The notes under the pieces: model-generated
What the model was told of the DNA's origin: nothing
Databases searched by the model: none
What the model saw: only the letters and a program-made list of their open reading frames with translations
From: Desulfobulbus sp.
GTDB taxonomy: Bacteria; Desulfobacterota; Desulfobulbia; Desulfobulbales; Desulfobulbaceae
NCBI GenBank assembly: GCA_017998195.1
Contig: JAGODN010000037.1
Span: 1 to 11,333 of the forward strand
Direction of reading: 5' to 3'
Length of the DNA: 11,333 bases
Shown: piece by piece, positions 1 to 5,684 of the stretch
Layout of the letters: each line of letters begins with the position of its first letter
Position numbering within the stretch: the first letter of the stretch is position 1
Position numbers and translations under genes: made by a program

Positions 1-23
1 CGTCCCTGCATGGGAGAGAATAC

Positions 24-30
24 GAGGTGA
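24..30 (+). promoter_or_regulatory. Ribosome binding site of ybaB
   Basis: GAGGTGA is fully complementary to the 16S anti-Shine-Dalgarno. It lies 4 nt before the ATG at 35 and fixes that start over the second ATG at 41. Confidence 0.8.
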
Positions 31-34
31 AACG

Positions 35-343
35 ATGAACATGGGTGATCTGATGAAGCAGGCGCAGCAGTTTCAGGAGCGTCTGGCCACGGTCCAGAAC
101 GAACTGGCCGGCAGACAGGTGAGCGGCTCGGCCGGGGCCGGCATGGTGACCGCCACCCTCAACGGCAAAGGTGAACTGCTGACCCTGGTCATCGAACCGG
201 AACTCGTGCGTCCGGAAAACACCCAAATGGTGCAGGATCTCGTCGTTGCCGCAGTGAACGACGGGCTGCACAAGGCCCAGGAACTGGGCAAGACCGAGAT
301 GGCCAAACTGACCGGTGGCCTGCACATCCCAGGCCTGCTCTGA
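35..343 (+). CDS. ybaB: YbaB/EbfC family nucleoid-associated protein
   Basis: This is a small DNA-binding protein of the YbaB/EbfC family, which forms homodimers that bind DNA and is linked to nucleoid structure and RecFOR-type repair. The 102-residue length fits the family (about 100-110). The N-terminus (MNMGDLMKQAQ) and the alternating Gln/Glu-rich first helix are typical, followed by a Gly/Ala-rich turn (GSAGAG, residues 31-36), a beta segment (VTATLNGKGE) and a C-terminal helix ending TGGLHIPGL. The start at 35 is chosen for its perfect ribosome binding site. It ends 5 nt before recR, the classic ybaB-recR pairing. In many bacteria dnaX lies directly upstream, which here would be outside the window. 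I see nothing unusual in the protein. Confidence 0.95.
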   Translation: MNMGDLMKQAQQFQERLATVQNELAGRQVSGSAGAGMVTATLNGKGELLTLVIEPELVRPENTQMVQDLVVAAVNDGLHKAQELGKTEMAKLTGGLHIPGLL

Positions 344-348
344 TCGCC

Positions 349-960
349 GTGCAGGTCATTCCGCCGGCGCTGGAACGCCTGATCGTTGACCTGAACAAGC
401 TGCCGGGAATCGGCCGCAAGACTGCCACCCGGCTGGCCCTGTTCATTCTCCGCCGTCCCGCCACCGAGGCCAGGAACCTGGCCGGTGACCTGGCCACGCT
501 GCACGAGGCCATCCATCTCTGCCGCCAGTGTCATACCTTTTCCGAAACCGACCCCTGCATCATCTGCGGTAATCCCAGTCGCGACGTCCGCCTGGTGTGC
601 GTGGTGGAAGAACCCGGTGACCAGATCGCCATCGAAAAGACCGGCGCCTTTCGGGGGGTGTACCACATCCTGCACGGCGTGCTGTCCCCCATGGACGGCA
701 TCGGTCCGGAAGAACTGAAGATCCGGGAACTGCTCGCCCGGGTCGATGCCGGCGCTGTCGACGAGGTGCTGATCGCCACCAGTTCGACCGTGCCCGGCGA
801 GGCGACCGCCTCCTATCTCGCCGAACAGCTGCAGCGACGGCCTGTGCGGACGAGCCGGCTGGCCTGCGGCATCCCCATGGGCATGGACATCAAGTACGCT
901 GACGAGCATACGCTCGCCCGGGCCATCGAGTCGCGCCAGTCTCTTCGCCACTTGTCCTGA
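349..960 (+). CDS. recR: Recombination mediator protein RecR
   Basis: RecR acts with RecF and RecO to load RecA onto SSB-coated single-stranded DNA during gap repair. The 203-residue length matches the family (about 200). An N-terminal helix-hairpin-helix (LPGIGRKTATRLA, residues 18-30) is followed by a four-cysteine zinc finger (C58, C61, C70, C73) and a Toprim domain from about residue 80 (VVEEPGD, then a GxYHxLHGVLSPMDGIGP stretch). The start is GTG at 349. There is no clear Shine-Dalgarno, but it lies only 5 nt after the ybaB stop, so translation is probably coupled to ybaB. An ATG alternative near the N-terminus would remove the helix before the HhH and is not favoured. Confidence 0.96.
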   Translation: MQVIPPALERLIVDLNKLPGIGRKTATRLALFILRRPATEARNLAGDLATLHEAIHLCRQCHTFSETDPCIICGNPSRDVRLVCVVEEPGDQIAIEKTGAFRGVYHILHGVLSPMDGIGPEELKIRELLARVDAGAVDEVLIATSSTVPGEATASYLAEQLQRRPVRTSRLACGIPMGMDIKYADEHTLARAIESRQSLRHLS

Positions 961-1058
961 CAGGGACAGGAGAGCGTTCGTTTGGCCGCAAAAACTGCAC
1001 AGGCTTGTGCACACTGGAGAATTTCGCTTGACACCTTGTGTCTGTATTGGTATTTGAC

Positions 1059-1087
1059 TTGCGTTTTTCAGCGAAACGCTTTATAAA
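1059..1087 (+). promoter_or_regulatory. Candidate sigma-70 promoter for tRNA-Val (and probably thrS)
   Basis: TTGCGT at 1059-1064 and TATAAA at 1082-1087 are separated by 17 nt, which would place the start of transcription near 1094, about 20 nt before the tRNA. A TTGACT at 1054-1059 and a consensus TTGACA at 1028-1033 are also present, but neither has a good -10 at the right distance. An inverted repeat (GCGTTT/AAACGC, 1061-1079) lies between the two boxes and could be an operator. Prediction by eye only. Confidence 0.45.
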
Positions 1088-1114
1088 GAAAAGCTCAAAG
1101 CTGCAAATTGGAGT

Positions 1115-1189
1115 AGGCGCGTAGCTCAGTGGGAGAGCGCTACCTTGACGTGGTAGATGTCGTCGGTTCGACCCCGTCCGCGCCTACCA
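1115..1189 (+). tRNA. tRNA-Val (anticodon GAC)
   Basis: A full cloverleaf can be drawn. The acceptor stem AGGCGCG (1115-1121) pairs with CGCGCCT (1179-1185), with discriminator A1186 and an encoded CCA (1187-1189). The D stem is GCTC/GAGC. The anticodon stem CTACC/GGTAG encloses loop TTGACGT, giving anticodon GAC (1147-1149), which reads GUC valine codons. The T arm has the normal TTCGA loop; its stem GTCGG/CCGTC carries one T-T mismatch (1163/1177). The bases flanking the acceptor (GT at 1113-1114) could also pair with the discriminator and the first C of CCA, extending the helix in the precursor. It lies 65 nt upstream of thrS and may share its transcript. Confidence 0.95.
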
Positions 1190-1197
1190 ATTTTTCG

Positions 1198-1245
1198 AAA
1201 GGCTAGGATGCAGAAGTTTCTTCTGCTCATTAGCCTTTCCTTTTT
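1198..1245 (+). terminator. Terminator-like hairpin between tRNA-Val and thrS (possible attenuator)
   Basis: The outer stem AAAGGCTA (1198-1205) pairs with TAGCCTTT (1231-1238), 8 bp. The inner stem GCAGAAG (1210-1216) pairs with CTTCTGC (1220-1226), 7 bp with a TTT loop; a 4x4 internal loop separates them. The stem is followed by CCTTTTT (1239-1245). This fits an intrinsic terminator for the tRNA. However, only 9 nt separate it from the thrS ATG and no promoter fits in between, so thrS mRNA must read through it or start upstream. An attenuator or translational control element for thrS is therefore plausible. Confidence 0.6.
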
Positions 1246-1254
1246 ACGGGCACG

Positions 1255-3180
1255 ATGACAGACATAGCGGTTTCTTTACAAGATGGTGAAATCAAGACCT
1301 TTCCGCACGGCACGACGGTTGTCGAAGCGCTGAAGACGCTTGTTTCCGGGAAGAAACGAAAAGAGACCATAGCTGTCAGGAACAACGGCAGGCTGCTGGA
1401 ACTGTCCACGCCGCTCACCGAGGATACCGTCATCGAACCGGTGTCCGTGTCGTCCGAGGCGGGACTCGAGATTCTCCGCCATTCCACCGCCCACATCATG
1501 GCCCTGGCCGTCAAGGAATTGTACGGCGACCAGGTGAAGGTCGCCATCGGTCCGGCCATCGAAGACGGCTTCTATTACGATTTCGACCGGGACAAGCCCT
1601 TTTCGCCTGAGGATTTCGAAGAGATCGAGGCCAAGATGGCCGAGATCGTCGCTGCCCGCCTGCCCTTCGTGCGCGAAGAGATGGGGCGGGACGAGGCGAT
1701 CCGCTTTTTCGAGGGACTGGGTGAGCGTTACAAGGTCGAGTTGCTCCGCGACATGGACGTCGACCGGGTGAGCCTCTATGGCCATGGTTCGTTCGTCGAC
1801 CTCTGCCGCGGTCCGCACGTGCCCGATTCGTCCTGGCTCAAGGTGTTCAAGCTGCTGCGGGTGGCCGGTTCCTACTGGCGCGGCGATGAAAAGCGGGAGA
1901 TGCTCACCCGCATCTACGGCACCGCCTTTGCCGACAAGAAGGAACTGCAGGCATATCTCACCCGTCTGGAAGAGGCCCGAAAGCGCGACCACCGCAAGCT
2001 CGGCAAACAACTGGGCCTGTTCACCATTCAGGACCAGATCGGTCCTGGCCTCATCCTCTGGCAGCCCCGGGGCGCGCTCCTGCGCCGGCTGCTGGAGGAC
2101 TACTGGAAGGACGAGCACTACCGCAACGGCTACCAGCTGCTGTACACGCCGCACATCGCCCGCCAGGATCTGTGGAAGACCTCCGGCCACCTCGATTTCT
2201 ACAGCGAGAACATGTATTCCGCCATGGAGATCGACGAGGTCCTGTACCAGCTCAAGCCGATGAACTGCCCCTTCCACATCGGGGTGTTCAACGCCGACAA
2301 GCACAGCTACCGCGAGTTCCCCATCCGCTGGTGTGAACTGGGCACGGTCTACCGCTACGAGCGCACCGGCGCCCTGCACGGCCTGATGCGGGTGCGCGGC
2401 TTCACCCAGGACGATGCCCACATCTTCTGCCGGCCGGACCAGCTGGAAGAGGAAATCTTCAACATCATCGACCTGAACCTGCACATTCTCAGCACCTTCG
2501 GCTTCGACGAGTACGATGTCTACCTGTCCACCCGACCGGAGAAATCGGTGGGCTCGGACGAGCATTGGGACAGTGCCACCCAGGCGCTGAAACTCGCCCT
2601 GGAGAAAAAATCGCTGCAGTACCAGATCGACCCGGGTGAAGGCGTGTTCTACGGCCCCAAGATCGATATCAAGATCAAGGACCAGTTGGGCCGCTCGTGG
2701 CAGTGCTCCACCATCCAGGTGGACTTCAACCTGCCGGAACGGTTCGACATGACCTACACCGGCGACGATGGCGCCGAGCACCGGCCGATCATGATCCACC
2801 GGGCGCTCATGGGCTCGCTGGAGCGGTTCATCGGCGTGCTCATCGAACACTACGCCGGCGCCTTCCCGCTCTGGCTGGCCCCGGAACAGGCCCGGGTGAT
2901 GAACATCACCGACGCCCAGGCCGATTACTGCGGGGAGGTTTACGCCCGCCTGCGGGCGCTCGGCGTGCGCATTGAAAAAGACGTGCGCAACGAGAAGCTC
3001 AACTACAAAATCCGCGAAGCCCAGCTGATGAAGGTGCCGTACATGCTCATCGTCGGCGATCGTGAGAAAGAGGATGGAACCGTGACGGTGCGGAAAAAAG
3101 ACGGGCAGAATCTGCCGGCCATGACGCCTGAAGCGTTCTGCGATCTCGTCAGGGACGAGTGCCGGCTCAGGACGTCCTGA
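1255..3180 (+). CDS. thrS: Threonine--tRNA ligase
   Basis: ThrRS charges tRNA-Thr with threonine in the cytoplasm. The 641 residues match the bacterial enzyme. In order: an N-terminal TGS domain (residues 1-62); the editing domain with its metal-site residues H76 and H80 (HSTAH) and C184 and H188 (DLCRGPH), which removes mischarged serine; the class II catalytic core with zinc ligands C338 (MNCPFH), H389 (DDAHIF) and H515 (MIHRALMG); motif 2 around RYERTGALHG (367-376); motif 3 around GSLERFIG; and a C-terminal anticodon-binding domain from about 545. All expected residues are present. The ATG at 1255 gives the normal TGS N-terminus, but the ribosome binding site is very weak and the start sits just after a terminator-like hairpin, hinting at leader control. 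It is followed by infC after 28 nt. Confidence 0.97.
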   Translation: MTDIAVSLQDGEIKTFPHGTTVVEALKTLVSGKKRKETIAVRNNGRLLELSTPLTEDTVIEPVSVSSEAGLEILRHSTAHIMALAVKELYGDQVKVAIGPAIEDGFYYDFDRDKPFSPEDFEEIEAKMAEIVAARLPFVREEMGRDEAIRFFEGLGERYKVELLRDMDVDRVSLYGHGSFVDLCRGPHVPDSSWLKVFKLLRVAGSYWRGDEKREMLTRIYGTAFADKKELQAYLTRLEEARKRDHRKLGKQLGLFTIQDQIGPGLILWQPRGALLRRLLEDYWKDEHYRNGYQLLYTPHIARQDLWKTSGHLDFYSENMYSAMEIDEVLYQLKPMNCPFHIGVFNADKHSYREFPIRWCELGTVYRYERTGALHGLMRVRGFTQDDAHIFCRPDQLEEEIFNIIDLNLHILSTFGFDEYDVYLSTRPEKSVGSDEHWDSATQALKLALEKKSLQYQIDPGEGVFYGPKIDIKIKDQLGRSWQCSTIQVDFNLPERFDMTYTGDDGAEHRPIMIHRALMGSLERFIGVLIEHYAGAFPLWLAPEQARVMNITDAQADYCGEVYARLRALGVRIEKDVRNEKLNYKIREAQLMKVPYMLIVGDREKEDGTVTVRKKDGQNLPAMTPEAFCDLVRDECRLRTS

Positions 3181-3195
3181 ACCAGCAACCCAACC

Positions 3196-3211
3196 AGGAG
3201 GAACGAACATC
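3196..3211 (+). promoter_or_regulatory. Ribosome binding site and AUC start of infC
   Basis: AGGAGG (3196-3201) is a perfect Shine-Dalgarno, followed by the 7-nt spacer AACGAAC and an in-frame ATC codon at 3209-3211. No ATG, GTG or TTG in the infC frame lies at a suitable distance. Confidence 0.8.
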
Positions 3212-3760
3212 AAAAAACGGAGCAGCAGCAGAAAAGTCTCCTCACAGCAGGATCTGAAAATCAAGATCAACCAGGACATCGACTACCGCGAGGTGCGGCT
3301 GATCGATGCCGACGGCAGCCAGCGCGGCGTCGTCAGCACCAGGGCCGCCCTCGAGGCCGCCATGGAGCAGGGGCTTGATCTGGTCGAGGTTTCCGACAAG
3401 GCCGACCCGCCCGTCTGCCGGATCATGAATTTCGACAAGTTCCGGTACGAGCTGAAGAAAAAACAGCAGGAAGCCAAGAAGAAGCAGACCGTTATCGAAA
3501 CCAGGGAAATCAAGTTCCGGCCCAAGACGGAGGAACACGATCTGGCCTTCAAGATACGGAAGATACGGGAATTCCTCGAAGAAAAAAACAAAGTGAAGGT
3601 CACAATGCGTTTCCGGGGTCGGGAGATCGTGTACGCCCAGACCATCGGCATGGATGCGCTGACCAAGATAGCCGACACATTGCGGGAAGACTGCGTCATC
3701 ATCCAGGAACCCAAGATGGAAGGGCGGCAGCTGGTCATGTTCGTTGGGCCCAAGGCCTGA
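3209..3760 (+). CDS. infC: Translation initiation factor IF-3, AUC start
   Basis: IF3 binds the 30S subunit, keeps it apart from 50S and checks start codon and initiator tRNA. From the ATC at 3209 the protein is 183 residues: a basic N-terminal tail (KKRSSSRK), the N-domain with INQDIDYREVRLIDADG (about 20-36) and PPVCRIMNFDKFRYE, a lysine-rich linker helix, and the C-domain containing KVTMRFRGREI and ending in RQLVMFVGPKA. The first conventional start in frame is a GTG at 3293, which would cut off the start of the N-domain and has no ribosome binding site. AUC/AUU starts are a known IF3 autoregulation device: E. coli infC uses AUU, and from memory Myxococcus xanthus infC uses AUC. High IF3 discriminates against these codons and so lowers its own synthesis. 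The start is inferred; the gene identity is certain. Confidence 0.95.
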   Translation: MKKRSSSRKVSSQQDLKIKINQDIDYREVRLIDADGSQRGVVSTRAALEAAMEQGLDLVEVSDKADPPVCRIMNFDKFRYELKKKQQEAKKKQTVIETREIKFRPKTEEHDLAFKIRKIREFLEEKNKVKVTMRFRGREIVYAQTIGMDALTKIADTLREDCVIIQEPKMEGRQLVMFVGPKA

Positions 3761-3825
3761 CGATCACGACGGCACCAGGGAGCAACAGAGTCCGGCCTGT
3801 TTGCACGGGCCATTTGGCAAGACAC

Positions 3826-3831
3826 AAGGAG
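3826..3831 (+). promoter_or_regulatory. Ribosome binding site of rpmI
   Basis: AAGGAG, 7 nt before the ATG at 3839. Confidence 0.7.
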
Positions 3832-3838
3832 CAGAATC

Positions 3839-4036
3839 ATGCCGAAAATGAAGACCCACAGAGGCGCGGCCAAACGGTTTGGCGTTACCGGCGGCGGCCG
3901 CATCCGCCGCAACAAGGCCTACGCCTCGCACATCCTTACCAAGAAGTCCACCAAGCGGAAGAGAAACCTGCGCAAGTCCGCCCTGATCGCCGAGTGCGAC
4001 ACCAAGGCCGTGCGCCGGATGCTGCCCTACCTGTAA
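3839..4036 (+). CDS. rpmI: 50S ribosomal protein L35 (bL35)
   Basis: This is a small, very basic protein of the large ribosomal subunit. The 65 residues match the family exactly in length. The N-terminus MPKMKTHRGAAKRF is the family signature, followed by GGGRIRRNKAYASHIL, a Lys/Arg-rich middle and the ending RRMLPYL. It sits in the conserved infC-rpmI-rplT order, 78 nt after infC. In E. coli this cistron is translationally repressed by L20 binding the mRNA; I could not identify an equivalent binding structure here. An overlapping longer frame starting near 3814 is only a shadow of this gene. Confidence 0.97.
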   Translation: MPKMKTHRGAAKRFGVTGGGRIRRNKAYASHILTKKSTKRKRNLRKSALIAECDTKAVRRMLPYL

Positions 4037-4147
4037 ACCGGGAGCAGCACCGGCCGTCCACGACCGGAACAACCGACACTGTCTGCCGGAAGACGTTTCC
4101 GCGTCCGTCCGGTTTCGCTGTCTTAAAAAAAATGATCGGAGAACAAC
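4037..4147 (+). other. rpmI-rplT spacer with hairpin potential
   Basis: This 111-nt intercistronic gap holds two possible short hairpins: CCGGCCGT/ACGACCGG with one mismatch (just after the rpmI stop) and CGGAA/TTCCG further on. An A-run lies near the rplT ribosome binding site GGAGA (4138-4142). There is no gene. It might be part of an L20 feedback site, but this is only inference from position. Confidence 0.3.
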
Positions 4148-4504
4148 ATGCCTCGTGTCACCCGCGGCTTCAAAGCACGCCGCAGAAGAAATAAGGTACT
4201 GAGTCTGGCCAAGGGCTTCCGCGGCGGCAAACACCGCCTGTTCAGGTCCGCCACCGAGGCCGTGGATCGCGCCCTGTGCTACGCCTACCGCGACCGCCGC
4301 ACCAAAAAACGGGAATTCCGCCAGCTGTGGATATCCCGCATCAGTGCAGCCGCCAAGCAGAACGGCACCAACTACAGCCGGCTGATCGGCGGTCTGACCA
4401 AGAACGCCATCGAACTCGACCGCAAGGTGCTTTCCAACCTGGCCATCGTCGACCCCAACGCCTTTGCCGCGGTAGTCAGAACCGCCGGACAGCTGCCCTC
4501 CTGA
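4148..4504 (+). CDS. rplT: 50S ribosomal protein L20 (bL20)
   Basis: L20 is an early-binding 23S rRNA protein needed for 50S assembly, and in several bacteria it represses its own operon. The 118 residues are the family length. The N-terminus MPRVTRGFKARRRRNKVL, the motif AKGFRGGKHRLFRSA and the globular C-terminal part (WISRISAAAKQNGTNYS) are all typical. GGAGA at 4138-4142 serves as the ribosome binding site. The stop is 2 nt before the pheS ATG, so the two genes are probably translationally coupled. Confidence 0.97.
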   Translation: MPRVTRGFKARRRRNKVLSLAKGFRGGKHRLFRSATEAVDRALCYAYRDRRTKKREFRQLWISRISAAAKQNGTNYSRLIGGLTKNAIELDRKVLSNLAIVDPNAFAAVVRTAGQLPS

Positions 4505-4506
4505 TC

Positions 4507-5517
4507 ATGGAACAGGAACTGCAGCGGCTGCAGCAGGAAGCGGCCTCGTCGCTCGCCCGGATCGACGACCCTGTGCAGCTCGAAGCCTTCCGGGTGCGGT
4601 ATCTCGGCCGGAAAGGCGGACTGCTGACCGGCATCATGCGCCAGTTGGGCACGGTCGCCGCCGCGGACCGGCCGCGACTCGGTCAGCTGGCCAATGAAAT
4701 CAAGCAGGAGATCGAGCGGCTGTTCGAAGAGAAAAAGGCCCTGATCGCCGGCCAGGCGACCTCGGTGCGCGAGGCCGTGGATCTCAGTCTGCCAGGTCGC
4801 TTCCTGCCGTTCGGCACCCTGCACCCCGTCACCCAGGTGATGGAGGAGATCTGTTCGATTTTCGAGGGGCTCGGCTTCGCCGTGGCCGAGGGCCCGGACG
4901 TGGAGACCGACCACTACAACTTCGAGGCCCTCAACATCCCGAAACACCATCCGGCCCGTGACATGCACGACACTTTCTACGTCACGGACTCGATTCTCCT
5001 GCGCACCCACACCTCGCCCATGCAGGCGCGGATCATGGAGGCCCAGGATCCGCCCCTGCGCTACATCGCCCCGGGCAAGGTCTACCGCTGCGACTCCGAC
5101 ATCACCCACACCCCCATGTTCCACCAGGTGGAGGGCTTCCTGGTTGACCGGGAGGTTTCCTTCGCCGATCTCAAGGGCGTCCTTACCAGCTTCACCCACA
5201 AGATGTTCGAACGGGAACTGGCCCTGCGGTTCAGGCCGAGCTTTTTCCCCTTCACCGAGCCCAGCGCCGAGGTGGACATCGCCTGCGTGATCTGCGAAGG
5301 CAAGGGTTGTCGGGTGTGCAAACGGACCGGCTGGCTCGAGATTCTCGGCTCGGGACTGATCGATCCGGAAGTCCTGAAAATTGTCGGCTACGATCCTGAC
5401 GTCTATTCGGGCTTTGCCTTCGGGCTTGGTGTGGAACGGATCGCCATGCTCAAGTACGGGATCGACGACATCCGCATGTACTACGAGAACGATCTCCGCT
5501 TTCTTTCCCAGTTCTAA
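4507..5517 (+). CDS. pheS: Phenylalanine--tRNA ligase alpha subunit
   Basis: PheS is the catalytic subunit of the alpha2-beta2 PheRS. It has 336 residues, normal for the family. An N-terminal coiled coil (about 1-85) for tRNA contact leads to the class II core: HPVTQVMEEI and the conserved substrate-pocket segment HTSPMQAR (168-175); motif 2 around KVYRCDSDITHTPMFHQVEG (191-210); a four-cysteine patch (C260, C263, C268, C271) seen in many bacterial PheS; and motif 3 with GFAFGLGVERIAMLKYG (302-318). The frame is open further upstream inside rplT, but only the ATG at 4507 gives the normal N-terminus. There is no good Shine-Dalgarno; translation probably continues from rplT, which stops 2 nt earlier. 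Confidence 0.97.
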   Translation: MEQELQRLQQEAASSLARIDDPVQLEAFRVRYLGRKGGLLTGIMRQLGTVAAADRPRLGQLANEIKQEIERLFEEKKALIAGQATSVREAVDLSLPGRFLPFGTLHPVTQVMEEICSIFEGLGFAVAEGPDVETDHYNFEALNIPKHHPARDMHDTFYVTDSILLRTHTSPMQARIMEAQDPPLRYIAPGKVYRCDSDITHTPMFHQVEGFLVDREVSFADLKGVLTSFTHKMFERELALRFRPSFFPFTEPSAEVDIACVICEGKGCRVCKRTGWLEILGSGLIDPEVLKIVGYDPDVYSGFAFGLGVERIAMLKYGIDDIRMYYENDLRFLSQF

Positions 5518-5684
5518 CCCGGCGTCGGCCGTGGACCCACCGGCATGGCGGCCTCCTCCGGGCCGCGGACGCTGCCGATCCTGCTCCAGGCTGCGTCCGG
5601 CCGATTCCCCTGCCCCGCCCCGACGTTCCTGTTGCCTGCGGGACACCGCTCACAGAACGCTTTTCAGCTGCCCATAGGACTCCC
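5518..5684 (+). other. pheS-pheT spacer with a stem-loop and a small open frame
   Basis: This 167-nt GC-rich gap is longer than usual between these two genes. A two-part hairpin is visible: outer stem CGGACGC (5566-5572)/GCGTCCG (5593-5599) and inner stem CCTG (5580-5583)/CAGG (5587-5590). An ATG at 5545 opens a 47-codon frame ending in a TGA at 5686-5688 that overlaps the pheT start. It has no ribosome binding site or recognisable sequence and may be chance. AGGA at 5676-5679 is the likely pheT ribosome binding site. Confidence 0.35.

Noticed and set aside
1276..3279. A 667-codon open frame on the minus strand opposite thrS
   Set aside because: It is antisense to an unmistakable ThrRS, is low in complexity (Val/Leu/His-rich) and arises from GC-rich codon use. 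The long minus-strand frames opposite pheS, pheT and recR are rejected for the same reason.
4276..4506. An upstream in-frame extension of pheS inside rplT
   Set aside because: The extra 77 residues are an out-of-frame reading of L20, rich in Arg, Gln and His, and not part of any PheS. The ATG at 4507 gives the normal N-terminus.
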